NCBI RefSeq assembly: GCF_006171285.1 | Contig: NZ_CP040888.1 | Coordinates: 62,001 to 126,000, forward strand | Direction: 5' to 3' | DNA: 64,000 nt | Source of the DNA: Leclercia adecarboxylata | GTDB taxonomy: Bacteria; Pseudomonadota; Gammaproteobacteria; Enterobacterales; Enterobacteriaceae | Part shown: positions 1 to 10,060 of the stretch, piece by piece | Layout of the letters: the number at the start of each line of letters is the position of its first letter | Numbering within the stretch: position 1 is the first letter of the stretch | Translations under genes and position numbers: made by a program | The notes under the pieces: model-generated | The model's database searches: none | The model's input: only the letters and a program-made list of their open reading frames with translations | Told to the model about the DNA's origin: nothing

Positions 1-224
1 GTTTACTTTTTTATGATTTTTTGTGAGCTTAACTTGCAGATGTGAGCTCAGACTCTCTAGTCCATACCTAATGCACAACCTGTTTAAACCACGATTCTTG
101 TCTCCTTCTCTACGCTTTGAAGTTAAGAGCTCCATTAATGAATCTTCACGCCTACCCTATTTCTTGCTTAGACCCTAAAATCTATCTCACCGGTGTGCTG
201 ATATACGTTTCCTAACTGTGAACC

Positions 225-3133
225 GTTGTCGTCAGTCCAGTCTAAAGATATGAGGTGTTAATCTCTTGAGGAGGCACACTACGAATTATGGGAGCAGAGT
301 TAGCAACCTCACCCCGAAATGAAACCCAACTTAAGGAGGCAACCCCAGTGTGGAGATTAAGGGGGTTAAATCTGCCAGCGGCTGACAGTGTCCCAGCTGC
401 TGCTCAGTCACACCACGCCCTGATTTAATCCCCTGCCCGGTATTGTAATGACCGAAAAAAACCCGTGCACTGGTGTCGGCAGACCGGCATGCATGAATAT
501 GACGTTAATCTGTATCAGCAGGCACTTTTCGCATAATGGGAGCAAGTGATAGCAACGCCGCCCAGAACGGAATGCCAACATCAGGACTGAACCCAAGTTT
601 GGCGATTAAGGGGGTTAAATTTGCAAGCGGATGACAGTGCCCCCAGCTGCTGCTCAGTCACACCACGCTTGATTAAATCTCTCGCCAGGTCTTGTTTTGA
701 CCGAAAATAGCCCAAGCACTGATGTCGGCAGACCGGCATATAGGAATATGACGTTAATCTGTATCAGCAGGTACATTTCGCATTATGTGAGCAAGTGATA
801 GCAACCCAGCCCGGAACTGAAGGCCAGCATGAGGACAGAACCCCAGTTTGGCGATTAAGGGGGTTAAATCTCACAGCGGCTGACAGTGCCTTCAGATGCT
901 GCTCAGGCATACTACTCTCCCTGATATAATCTCCCATATGTTCTTGAGATCGTCGGAAATCGCCCATGCACCGGTGTCGGCAGACCGGTATGCAGTAATG
1001 TGAATTTAATCTGCATCATCAAGCACATTTCGTATTATGGAAGTAAGTGTTAGTAAACCAAAGCCCGCCCAGAACGGAAGGTCAACATCAGAACAGAATC
1101 CCAGTTTGGCGATTAAGGGTGTTAAATCTGCAAGCTGCTGACAGTGCCCCAGTTGCTGCTCAGTCACACCACGCCCTGATAGAATCTCCTGCCCGGAAAT
1201 GTGATGACCGAAAAAAGCCCGTGCACTGGTGTCGGCAGACCGGCACGCAGGAATATGACGTTAATCTGTATCAGGAGGCACATTTCGCATTATGGGAGCA
1301 AGCGATAGCAACCCAAGCCCAGAACTGAAGGCCAGCATCAGGACAGAACCCCAGTATGGCGATTAAGGGGGTTAAATCCGCCAGTGGCAATAAGATCCCG
1401 AGCGGTGTTTAAGAAATATTTCCCGAAGGACAATCTTCCGCTCGTACGATGAATATAGTGTTCAACCCGGGAGAGGGATCACTTAACCTGCTTAGCCTAA
1501 ATCTTACGTCATTCTCTAAACGGAGTTTAAGCTTAATGGTCCTGAGAAAGTTAAAAGGACTACCCATAATGACGGTTTGAGATGGCGAATAAGGGTTTTT
1601 CTGCCAGCGGCTGACATTGCCCCAGCTTCTGCTCAGTCACACCACGCCTGATTAAATCTTCCGCCAGGTCTTGTTATGACCGAAAATTGTCCGTGCACTA
1701 GAGTCGTAAGACCTGCATACAGGAATGAGGCGTAAATCTTTATCAGGTGGCAAGGTTCGCATCATGGGAGCAAGGGTCTTGAACTGGAGGTTAACATCAT
1801 AAAATCCCAGATTGGCGATTAAGGGTGTTAAATCTGACAGCGACTGAAAGTGCCTTCAGATGCTGCTCAGGTATATTACACCCTGAAAAAATCAAGCATC
1901 TGTGCTTGCGAATATCGGAAAAGGCCATGCACCGGTGTCGGCAGACCGGCATGGGCAATGAGACGTTAATCTGTATCAGCTGGCGCATTTCGTATCATGG
2001 GAACAAGTGTTAGCAACCCTCTCCAGGACGGAAGGACACTATCAGGACTGATCCCAGTTTGGCGATTAAGGGGGTTAAATCTGCCAGCGGCTGACAGTGC
2101 CTTCTGATGCTGCTCAGACATACTATGCACAGATATAATCACCCGTCCGTCCTTGTGATTATCGGAAAAGGCCATGCACCGGAGTCGGCAGACCGGTATG
2201 CAGTGATGTGACTTTAATCTTTATCAGCAGGCGCATTTCGTATTAAGGGAGCAAGTGTTAGCAACCCTGCCCAGGACGGAAGGACACTATCAGGACTGAA
2301 CGCCAGTTTGGCGATTAAGGGGGTTAAATCTGCCAGTGGCTGACAGTGCCTTCTGATGCTGCTCAGACATACTATGCACAGATATAATCACCCGTCCGTC
2401 CTTGTGATTATCGGAAAAGGCCATGCACCGGAGTCGGCAAACCGGTATGCAGTGATGTGACTTTAATCTTTATCAGCAGGCGCATTTCGTATTAAGGGAG
2501 CCAGTGTTAGCAACCCTGCCCAGGACGGAAGGACACTATCAGGACTGAACGCCAGTTTGGCGATTAAGGGGGTTAAATCTGCAAGCGGATGACAGTGCCC
2601 CAGCTGCTGCTCAGTCACACCACGTCCTGATAAAATCTCCTGCCCGGTAATGTGATGACCGAAAAAAGCCCGTGCACTGGTGTCGGCAGACCGGCACGCA
2701 GGAATATGACGTTAATCTGTATCAGCAGGTACATCTCGCATTAGGGAGCAAGTGATAGCAACCCCGCCCAGAACTGAAGGCCAGCATGAGGACAGAACCC
2801 CAGTTTGGCGATTAAGGGGGTTAAATCCGGCAGCGTGAGTAAGTGCCCGTGCTGTGTTAAAGAAATATTCCCTAAGGACAATCTTCCGCTCGGCCTTTTG
2901 TATAAAGTTGTCACCCCGGGAGCGGGGATCACTTTACCTGCTTAGCCTAAATCTTACGTCAATCGCTATCCGGAATTTTAGCTTAATGGTCCTGAGCAAG
3001 TTAAAAGGGCTACCCATAATGACGTCCCCAGATGGTGATAAAGGAGTTAATTCCGCCTTCGGCTTACAGTGCCGCAGCTGCTGCTCAGCAACACCACGCC
3101 CTGATTAAATCTCCCGCCTGTCCTTGTGATGAC
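225..3133. repeat. Degenerate tandem array of about 249-bp non-coding units
   Basis: A landmark phrase (GGCGATTAAGGGGGTTAAAT and close variants) recurs at about 352, 601, 850, 1108, 1358, 1583, 1814, 2061, 2310, 2559 and 2807, a spacing of mostly 247-258 bp. Each unit also carries a hairpin-like core (CACCGGT, GTCGGCAG, ACCGGT or variants) and a GGGAGCAAGTG-TAGCAACC phrase. Two units (about 1373-1580 and 2828-3050) hold a different insert that itself repeats at about 1455 bp, so the array has a higher-order structure. No credible reading frame is conserved between units. Bases 1-224 before it hold no gene I can recognise. The function is unknown. Confidence 0.9.
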
Positions 3134-3144
3134 TGGATTGGCCC

Positions 3145-4049
3145 CTATATTTCCATACACTTTTTATCACTTAACCCATGACTGGTTCGTCGCCGCAGAT
3201 ATTCCCGTGGCGAACGATACCCCAGTGCACTATGCGGATGCCATTCGTTGTAATGTTCGAAGGCCTCCGCAAGGTTCTTTACCGCTGTTAACCCGTCGGG
3301 TTTCGGCATGATGCTGATGTAATCGCGCTTCATCGTTTTCACGAAGCTCTCTGCCATCCCGTTGCTTTCCGGGCTACGTACCGCCGTATGTTTAGGCTCC
3401 AGTCCTACCATTCTGGCGAACTGACGCGTCTGATAAGAACGGTAGGCTGAACCGTTGTCTGTCAGCCACTCAACTGGGGATGTCGGCAGGCTGTTACCGA
3501 AGCGACGCTCCACGGCACCCAGCATGACGTCCTGCACGGTTTCACTGTCATATCCACCGTTACTGGCCGCCCAGTAAAGTGCCTCGCGATCGCAACAGTC
3601 CAGAGCGAACGTGACCCGCAGTTTTTCACCGTTATCACAGCTGAACTCGAAGCCGTCAGAGCACCACCGCTGGTTACTTTCTCCAACGGCCACTTTCCTG
3701 TATGCGCCCGCTTCGATGGCGGTATTTCCGGTTTACGCTCAAGCAGCAGCGCATTCTGACGCATGATGCGGTATACGCGTTTGGCATTGATCACCGCCAT
3801 GTCGTCAGTTTCTGATTGTCTGCGCAGCAGTGCCCATACCCGACGATAACCATAGGTGGGCAGATCGCCGATAACGGTATGGATACGGGCCAGCGCGTCA
3901 GTATCATCAGGCTTGCGCTTGCACCGACGATCCTGCCAGTCCTTCGACCGACGGGCCATGGCATGCAGTTGCGCACGTGAGACCCGGAGGCAACGACTGA
4001 CAAGGCTTATTCGCCATCCTCCGGCAACAAGGGCACGTGCGCTATCCAC
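3145..4049 (-). pseudogene. insD: IS2-like OrfB, frameshifted by a 1-base deletion
   Basis: This is the DDE-integrase part of the IS2 transposase. The first piece (from 4049) reads [14 protein letters not shown] and stays in frame to RAHTGK. The rest (from about 3690 to 3145) continues as [14 protein letters not shown] in another frame. The span is 905 bp, one base short of a 301-residue gene. Catalytic regions are still visible: D of CSDGFEF, D of WLTDNG and E of NGMAESF. The deletion lies near 3690, at a short run of A residues on the coding strand. Unless this is a sequencing error, the copy cannot make an intact OrfB and should not transpose by itself. Confidence 0.85.
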
Positions 4050-4372
4050 TTTTTTTGTCGGCCATATTCAACGGCTTCTTTTAGCAGCTCGTTTTCCATG
4101 GTTTTCTTGCCCAACAGGCGCTGCAGCTCTTTAATTTGCTTCATCGCAGATGCCAGCTCCGACGCGGGCACAACCTGTTCTCCTGCGGCAACGGCTGTAA
4201 GGCTGCCTTCCTGATACTGCTTACGCCACAGGAACAGCTGACTGGCAGCAACGCCATGCTGACGGGCGACCAGCGACACGGTCATTCCGGGCTCAAAACT
4301 CTGCTGAACAATGGCGATTTTTTCCTGAACACTTCGCCGTCTGCGCTTCTCTGGACCTAAAACATCAATCAT
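4007..4372 (-). CDS. insC: IS2-like OrfA (DNA-binding subunit of transposase)
   Basis: This 121-residue protein starts [13 protein letters not shown], the same start and length as IS2 OrfA. It has an N-terminal helix-turn-helix (about residues 15-50, with the phrase [15 protein letters not shown]) and a C-terminal leucine-rich coiled coil (about 75-105). OrfA binds the IS ends and is normally joined to OrfB by a -1 frameshift to make the transposase. I chose the inner ATG at 4372 because an upstream extension reads through the terminal repeat. It overlaps OrfB by 43 bp as in IS2. Confidence 0.9.
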   Translation of the reverse strand: MIDVLGPEKRRRRSVQEKIAIVQQSFEPGMTVSLVARQHGVAASQLFLWRKQYQEGSLTAVAAGEQVVPASELASAMKQIKELQRLLGKKTMENELLKEAVEYGRQKKWIAHVPLLPEDGE

Positions 4373-4463
4373 TCGGACTCCAACGACTAGTCTAAAAACT
4401 AGTATTAAGACTATCACTAACTTAAGTGATACCAACTGTCTGGAGATTCAGGGGGCCAGTCTA

Positions 4464-4625
4464 ATGACCAAAAATAGTCCGTGCACTGGCGTCGTAAGAC
4501 CGGCATACAGGAATGAGGCGTTAATCTTTATTAGGTGGCAGGATTCGCATCATGGGAGCAAGGGCCCTAGAACTGTAGACTAACATTAGAAAATCACAGT
4601 TTGGCGATAAAGGGGGTTAAATAAG
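4464..4625. repeat. Remainder of the 249-bp repeat array after the IS2-like element
   Basis: The sequence picks up the array consensus exactly where it was cut (ATGACCAAAAATAGTCCGTGCACT) and ends with one more landmark phrase, GGCGATAAAGGGGGTTAAAT, at about 4611. After this the array stops and the DNA becomes AT-rich. Confidence 0.85.
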
Positions 4626-4994
4626 TTAAAAGTCTTCGGTGAGCAAATTGGATAAATTTTCAGAAACCAAACCGTTAATAATAAACTTTTAGAAGAATGA
4701 TTAAAGGATATTAAGTTTTGTATGCAAAATGACACCAGTGATCTGTTTTCACTAATAATGCCGCGCTACTTTGATTACCTTTGGTAAACAAAAATGTAAT
4801 TTACGTGATTTTCATCTTATAATGTCAGTATTGAAGTTATAAATTTTGTTTACTTAATGCGTACACAACCTAACTGCGATTTGTATTTATGTCACTGTTT
4901 TTACACCACATTAATTATAAAACCAAAATTTGCAGCACAGTGATGAACTCATTAAGTCACAACCTCATTTGTTTACTTAAGGCATACAATAAAA
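4626..4994. other. AT-rich gene-free spacer
   Basis: About 370 bp between the repeat array and the end of the transfer operon. I see no gene, iteron or clear promoter here. The only structured element is the operon terminator at its right edge. Confidence 0.6.
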
Positions 4995-5021
4995 AACCAG
5001 ATTCTTATGAGACATCTGGTT
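4995..5021 (-). terminator. Rho-independent terminator of the trh operon
   Basis: The inverted repeat AACCAGAT / ATCTGGTT has a 11-base loop and, read on the minus strand, is followed by a run of T. It lies 30 bp past the trhC stop codon and closes the minus-strand transfer operon. Confidence 0.75.
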
Positions 5022-5049
5022 TAATTATTTTTGCTTGAAGATATTTACT

Positions 5050-7731
5050 CTACGCGGCCAAACCCGCTGCTACTTCTTGAGCATAGAGAATTTCTATTGC
5101 CTCGCCATAGCTACAATTCTCGCGGCTTTGAATTTCCCATAATTTACTCCTGTCAGCACTATCCGTAGTAAAACAAAGCTCCATTTTCCGGTCTACGTAT
5201 AACCGACAGATCTCTTGGAAGTTTTCGAACCTGACTAACATCTCTGAAAACACCTTTTTGACTGTACGAATATTTTTCATACGTTCATATTCTGCATCTG
5301 AAGTAGAAAAATATTTATTAGCCTTCATTGCTTCAATGCTTTCTTTTTCTTGTTTCATGATTATCTTCCAAGGCGAGTTAGCAGTCAGGGCCCGGCCAAC
5401 AGAAGAAGTAAAATAATCTTCAAACGACTGTGTGATACAGATGCCAGCGCAGTTTGTTTTCCTGAACCTACGCCATGCCGCTTCGAGGAAGGAAGAGAAG
5501 AATTGGTTTGATTGATTTCCGGCACCTGATGAATTATCAGGACGAATGTACTCCCATGCTTCATCAAGGATGAACAAGCGACGACGCCCATCTTTTTTGA
5601 TGAACATTGCATGCTGGGCAGCCTGAATGATAGACATTAATACAACTGTCTGAAGGTGGGGGGTGCCTTTTAGCTCCTCCAGTTCCAAAACAATAAATCT
5701 GCTGTCGAAGTTGATTGGAGGCAACGTATCGGTAAACCGGTGCCCATAAATTCCACCTTCGCACCATGCTCCGAGTTGCTCCCCAATATCCTTTATACGT
5801 TTGTCTTCATGCTTCTTGCAACGCAGAGCAAAGCCGGTTATTGAACCGGTCCGACCTGATTTTCTGGATTCTTGGTACTCTTCTGCAATAAGCTGAAGCA
5901 TCACTGATTGTTGATAATCATCGATAAGGCCTTTCTCTGAAGCCATAATTTTTAGCTGATTCAAAACCATTATGGTCTGAGCAACTTTGTCTTTTTCTGC
6001 ATCGTTTGAAGTTGATTCACCGGTAAATTCAGGTGCTTCGTTAAATACATCGTCGTTAACAGTGATGTCAGTTAGGAAGGCAAAGGGATTTAGGGTGAAG
6101 TCAGGGGTTTTACCGAAATCAATAAATTGACTGTTTGTATATTGTTCCGCAATCCCCTGGTAAGAACGGCCCACGTCCACAACAAATACTTGAGCACCGT
6201 CAGGATCATCATCTGGGTATTCGTTTTCTAAAAAATGCTTAAATGTTGAGCGATAATGAACGAGGTTATTAGATCGCGGTCCAGCTCCAAGATAGTTATT
6301 GATTAGATATGCTGTCCAGAATGACTTCCCTGCACCTGACGTTGCACCAATAACCATGTTATAGCTTGCAGAAGTCTTGAAAATATCAAGTCCCATGAGT
6401 TGACCTTCACGAGAAACTAAACTCAGTACTGGTCTATCTGTATTACCTTTCCAGGGCCCAAAGATCGGTGTCATATGAGCCGCTCCGGTGTTGCTCACTA
6501 CTTCGGAACGGTCAAGGTCGAAAATTGTCTTTGGGTCATTGCACATTGGCAGACATGACATAAATGACGGGAAAACGATAAAGGAATCATCTGCTACTTT
6601 GACCCGGCTTTCGAGGTAAAAGGATTTGAGATCGTTAGCTGCTGTCTGCACAGAATTGGCATTACTACCCATAACAGTGAAAGTAAGATACCCTCTTAAA
6701 AGCTTTGCGCCATCCTCAAGCTCGCGAGTTACGGCCATGTAGTCATTATCCATATCCCGCAGGCGAGGGCAGAATGTGACAACTGAAGGTATACTTGCCT
6801 GTTTATTAGTGATTGCTTTGTAGCGGACGTTTTCTTTTGACAACTTGAGCGGATCGGCAAACTGAACAGTCTGAGTGATCATAAATGGGCTGAAAATTGT
6901 CTTACGTCCATGCATCCAGTTAACTACTAACTCATACATACAACCGAAATTGACGTATTCAGGAAACTTTACAACGGAAAGTTGTTTGAAGTAACGATGC
7001 TCAGATTCGTCGTCACTTTGTGTGACTGATGAGAAATGATTTTCTGTGACTGTATACTTACGGCCGGGAACGTTAACTTGTTCATTAAGCCTTTTCATAG
7101 TGTTAACGTCTATGAAACCTTCAGCCCACCGGGAGTTCTTTCCGGGGTTTACGACCTTATCTATACAATAGAGCCAGTTTTCTGCATCGACCTTAAACGG
7201 ATGCAATCCAATCGTAATTAACTTACTTACAAGTTCAGAGTAAAGTGAATCGATACGCGAATGTTCCAGCTCGGTAGGAAGGGCAGACTGTAAAGGAATC
7301 GATAGCGAGATCCATACCTGAAAATCCCTCAACATAAGGTTATCATGATCAGGTTTTAAAGGCTTATGCATACTTCTGTCGTAGTAGTCCAACTGATAAC
7401 CATTAAGCAGATCTGCTTTAAGCTTATCGTTCCCAGTCATACGCCCACCTCGCACAGCTGACCAAGCACTAAGCTGTAAAGTCAGGTCTGGCAATGCAGT
7501 CAGAGATATTTGACAGACAGTATCTGTAGGGAAATCCATTTTGAACATTTCAGCAAGAACATCTTGCTGATTATCAAAAACTCCAGGGGATGGATTACAG
7601 ATAAACATAAACCCTAATCTGTTGCCATCAATCAAAAAATAGTGAGTCCCTGCTAATTGATCGTAAACAGGGATAAACCCACCTAATTGATGGCGATTTA
7701 AACCGCTATTGTAATTATTGATAGCTTCCAT
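5050..7731 (-). CDS. trhC: TrhC/TraC-family conjugative pilus-assembly ATPase
   Basis: This 893-residue protein is the VirB4/TraC-type ATPase that powers pilus assembly and secretion at the inner membrane. A Walker A box, GATSGAGKS, lies near residue 460 and a Walker B box, RRLFILDEAWE, near residue 720. The N-terminal half is the TraC pilus-assembly region. Length and order match trhC of IncHI plasmids. It is the last gene of the minus-strand cluster, 8 bp after the TrhV-like gene, and is followed by a terminator. Assignment as a TraC-type ATPase is firm. The trh name rests on gene order and family knowledge. Confidence 0.93.
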   Translation of the reverse strand: MEAINNYNSGLNRHQLGGFIPVYDQLAGTHYFLIDGNRLGFMFICNPSPGVFDNQQDVLAEMFKMDFPTDTVCQISLTALPDLTLQLSAWSAVRGGRMTGNDKLKADLLNGYQLDYYDRSMHKPLKPDHDNLMLRDFQVWISLSIPLQSALPTELEHSRIDSLYSELVSKLITIGLHPFKVDAENWLYCIDKVVNPGKNSRWAEGFIDVNTMKRLNEQVNVPGRKYTVTENHFSSVTQSDDESEHRYFKQLSVVKFPEYVNFGCMYELVVNWMHGRKTIFSPFMITQTVQFADPLKLSKENVRYKAITNKQASIPSVVTFCPRLRDMDNDYMAVTRELEDGAKLLRGYLTFTVMGSNANSVQTAANDLKSFYLESRVKVADDSFIVFPSFMSCLPMCNDPKTIFDLDRSEVVSNTGAAHMTPIFGPWKGNTDRPVLSLVSREGQLMGLDIFKTSASYNMVIGATSGAGKSFWTAYLINNYLGAGPRSNNLVHYRSTFKHFLENEYPDDDPDGAQVFVVDVGRSYQGIAEQYTNSQFIDFGKTPDFTLNPFAFLTDITVNDDVFNEAPEFTGESTSNDAEKDKVAQTIMVLNQLKIMASEKGLIDDYQQSVMLQLIAEEYQESRKSGRTGSITGFALRCKKHEDKRIKDIGEQLGAWCEGGIYGHRFTDTLPPINFDSRFIVLELEELKGTPHLQTVVLMSIIQAAQHAMFIKKDGRRRLFILDEAWEYIRPDNSSGAGNQSNQFFSSFLEAAWRRFRKTNCAGICITQSFEDYFTSSVGRALTANSPWKIIMKQEKESIEAMKANKYFSTSDAEYERMKNIRTVKKVFSEMLVRFENFQEICRLYVDRKMELCFTTDSADRSKLWEIQSRENCSYGEAIEILYAQEVAAGLAA

Positions 7732-7739
7732 ATTTGACC

Positions 7740-8690
7740 TTACAGTTGTCTAACAATGCCGTTCGAAGAGACAGCTTTAGTTGCTTTTTGTTGCTGCTGC
7801 ATATTTTCCCGGGCCGCATCCTGTACTTCTAAAGGAACTATGCGAGCTGGGTTTGAGGTCGAATTCTTGCCAGCAATCCATGTTTGCGGTTTTACGTTGA
7901 CATAAACGTAGCCGGGAAGATTAAGCGCATCGTTATCATCGGTATAAGGTGCAAAAGTAATTCTCATTACTTTCCCCTGTTGCAGAACAGCAAGTGGTTC
8001 AGGAGCCACTACAGCTTGTTTATAACCTTGCGAACGGTATTGCTGGATCTGCCCAGGGTTGAGAGTCGGGTTAACGGGCTGGCCATTGTAAAGAGAGTAC
8101 ATATCCTTACCAGGGCTGATATCAGAATTAGGTGCAACGTAGCGTGGGGCATTTCCAGCAGAAACCGGATAGCTTGTTTGTTTAACGACTTCCGCAGCCG
8201 GATGAACGAAAGGGTTACCAGTTGAAGAGGCAGTGCTATAACTGCTAGTCATCCTTACGTTTGAATTAACCGGTACACCAGAAATAGGCCGTGGTCCAAT
8301 GGATGAAGTAGGGGCACCCATTTTTAAAGTTTTATCGTACATGACAGGTAACTGACCAACTGGCTTAATTTCGGTTTTTGAATAAGCCACAGGCTGATTT
8401 TTAAGGGTAGTAGACTGTGGATATTTGACTTCCCCTGGAGGGCTAATTTCAGTTGGATAACGGCTGTCATTGACAGCCGATTTCTCCTTTCCCGATTCCG
8501 ACTCTTCCCCCGCCAGTGCAGACAGATCATCTCGATTATTAGTTAACTCCATAACTTCGCGAGGACCTTTACAGATAACGCCCTTTTCAATGCCTGGACA
8601 TTCGGATTCGGAACTACCGATGGAGCACCCCGTAAGATATGAGGATGTACCTACAACCAGAGCACTGAGTACCAATCTTTTGATGTTCAT
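7740..8690 (-). CDS. trhV: TrhV/TraV-like conjugation outer-membrane lipoprotein
   Basis: This 316-residue protein has a lipoprotein signal: a basic start (MNIKR), a hydrophobic stretch and a lipobox LTGC, with the Cys at about residue 22. TraV-type proteins form the outer-membrane ring of the mating pore with TraK and TraB. The middle is rich in Ser, Pro and Asn, and the C-terminal third is more ordered (about 225-280), as expected for a linker plus a ring-contact part. Position between trhB-side genes and trhC agrees with trhV. Two cysteines follow the lipid-modified one (ESECPG, VICKG), as in TraV relatives. Confidence 0.85.
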   Translation of the reverse strand: MNIKRLVLSALVVGTSSYLTGCSIGSSESECPGIEKGVICKGPREVMELTNNRDDLSALAGEESESGKEKSAVNDSRYPTEISPPGEVKYPQSTTLKNQPVAYSKTEIKPVGQLPVMYDKTLKMGAPTSSIGPRPISGVPVNSNVRMTSSYSTASSTGNPFVHPAAEVVKQTSYPVSAGNAPRYVAPNSDISPGKDMYSLYNGQPVNPTLNPGQIQQYRSQGYKQAVVAPEPLAVLQQGKVMRITFAPYTDDNDALNLPGYVYVNVKPQTWIAGKNSTSNPARIVPLEVQDAARENMQQQQKATKAVSSNGIVRQL

Positions 8691-8699
8691 AAACTAGCC

Positions 8700-9557
8700 T
8701 TAATTTGTCTCAAATGGATTTTTTAAGAGAGGTTCAACGCTTTGGTTCAACCAGTAGTCGAAATCTTTTGGAATGCCATTACCAGCCAAACCATCCTGTC
8801 TGACAACTGAAGGTACACCCTGCAATTTATAAATTCCTGCGAGCATCAATGACGCTACCAAAGGTTCCGCCGGACATTCTTCTGCTTCTTTTTGAGAGAG
8901 CAATCTTTTTTCAATGTCGGATTTGCTTCCCATTAGCCAACGAAGAATATCGAGGTTGTTTATTTTTCCTTTTTCTTTACTACACCAGAGCCTTCTAAGC
9001 TCTTCTTTTGGCTCACCGGGTGAGGGAACTAAAACAATATCTATCCGATACTTGTCCCGATCTGCATAGAATTTCTTAACAAGTTCCATGCAACCGTCAC
9101 AATCAAGTGTTATGAAAATGGCTGCTTGTCTTTTAAGCTTTGAATTTCCCAGAGGAATGGACGCTACAGTTTCCAGAGGGAAGGGGGCCTCATCAAGACT
9201 AATAAAATAGGAATTCCTGATTTCTTCTACAGTCAGAACAGGTTTACGTTTAATTACATCAACAAGGCTTCCCCCAGTAAGGGAGTATCGGCCATCGGTC
9301 GTTACTGCCATTAGCTGCGAACGTTCGTCCTGAAAGAGGTATAGCCCACCAGAAGGAATGTATATGGCATCCTTAGGTTTATATCCTTTCATTTTTGATA
9401 ACACACCCGAGATCTGACTGGGTGAAACGCCACCTTCCTTTGCCTTTGCCATTAACGCAGCAGCATCACTATTAGTTAGGACCTGCTCTGAAGCATAAGT
9501 GACCGTATTCGCCATAATGGCGAAAGCCGCCATTAAAGGGAAAAGTAACTTTTTCAC
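8700..9557 (-). CDS. DsbC-like periplasmic thiol-disulfide protein of the transfer cluster
   Basis: From a GTG start the protein has 285 residues and begins with a signal peptide (VKKLLFPLMAAFAIMANTVT, then YAS). An N-terminal DsbC-type dimerisation-like part is followed by a thioredoxin-like fold with a CxxC motif, LDCDGCMEL, and a later WCSKEKGK segment as in DsbC/DsbG. Such proteins correct disulfide bonds in pilus components. I reject longer starts because they overlap the upstream gene by over 100 bp. The GTG has an AGAGGG ribosome site nine bases before it. Codons 2-6 contain a copy of the palindrome AAAAGTWACTTTT. The CDGC active site differs from the usual CGYC of DsbC. Confidence 0.75.
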   Translation of the reverse strand: MKKLLFPLMAAFAIMANTVTYASEQVLTNSDAAALMAKAKEGGVSPSQISGVLSKMKGYKPKDAIYIPSGGLYLFQDERSQLMAVTTDGRYSLTGGSLVDVIKRKPVLTVEEIRNSYFISLDEAPFPLETVASIPLGNSKLKRQAAIFITLDCDGCMELVKKFYADRDKYRIDIVLVPSPGEPKEELRRLWCSKEKGKINNLDILRWLMGSKSDIEKRLLSQKEAEECPAEPLVASLMLAGIYKLQGVPSVVRQDGLAGNGIPKDFDYWLNQSVEPLLKNPFETN

Positions 9558-9570
9558 TATTGGGTGCCCT

Positions 9571-10053
9571 CTACTTCTTTGCATTATAAGAACTTGATTG
9601 TACCGCTTCAGAGCTATCTTCAAGTTCCATATAAGTGACGATTTCAACACTATCCGGTACAGTAACGGCAAGCGTTGCATCAATAATTAAATAGCCACGG
9701 TCACGGTAGATCTTCATTAATGTTCTGAAATATTCTTCGAATTGAGATCTATCATTGTCAGCAGTACGGCCTCCGTGATGCTTGAAAAATTCCTTACGTA
9801 ATTCAGGCATGTCAAGCACTGCAATCTTGTACGAAGGCTGGGATTGTTTATTGAAGTAATCGTAAACATTCATAAAGCCTTTATAACCATAAATAATGAC
9901 CAATACGGCAAAGGCGAAGAAAAATAAATACTTCAATATTTTTTCAATATCAATTTCGAAGGTAATTTTTTTTGTTGTCCTTTCTCGCACCATTTTTTTA
10001 GTGATTTCAGGTCCAGCTGATTCAGGCGATTCTTTTTTTTCTAAACTATCCAT
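9571..10053 (-). CDS. TrbI-like single-pass inner-membrane transfer protein
   Basis: This 160-residue protein has a charged cytoplasmic start, one membrane helix (about 42-60, KYLFFFAFAVLVIIYGY) and a periplasmic tail. The tail pattern (KIAVLDMPELRKEF, then RGYLIIDATLAVTVPDSVEI) resembles F-type TrbI, which modulates pilus extension. The similarity is in topology and a few positions only, so the name is an inference. It lies between trhB and the DsbC-like gene with 7-13 bp gaps, so it is clearly part of the operon. Confidence 0.55.
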   Translation of the reverse strand: MDSLEKKESPESAGPEITKKMVRERTTKKITFEIDIEKILKYLFFFAFAVLVIIYGYKGFMNVYDYFNKQSQPSYKIAVLDMPELRKEFFKHHGGRTADNDRSQFEEYFRTLMKIYRDRGYLIIDATLAVTVPDSVEIVTYMELEDSSEAVQSSSYNAKK

Positions 10054-10060
10054 TTAAACC

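Larger units (their letters stand above)
3134..4463 (-). mobile_element. IS2-like insertion sequence (IS3 family), 1330 bp
   Basis: The ends are imperfect inverted repeats: left TGGATTGGCCCCTATATTTC, and right, read inward, TAGACTGGCCCCCTGAATCT, as in IS2. It is flanked by a 5-bp duplication ATGAC (3129-3133 and 4464-4468) and interrupts one unit of the 249-bp array, whose sequence resumes directly after the second copy. IS2 is 1331 bp long. The missing base matches the frameshift seen in its transposase gene. It encodes OrfA and a broken OrfB. Confidence 0.95.

Noticed and set aside
1..224. A possible tRNA or rRNA fragment at the left edge
   Set aside because: No cloverleaf or known rRNA phrase could be found; it looks like ordinary non-coding DNA or a worn repeat unit.
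1047..2175. Several short open frames of 60-93 codons inside the 249-bp repeats
   Set aside because: They are not in the same frame between units, have no ribosome sites and arise from the repeat.
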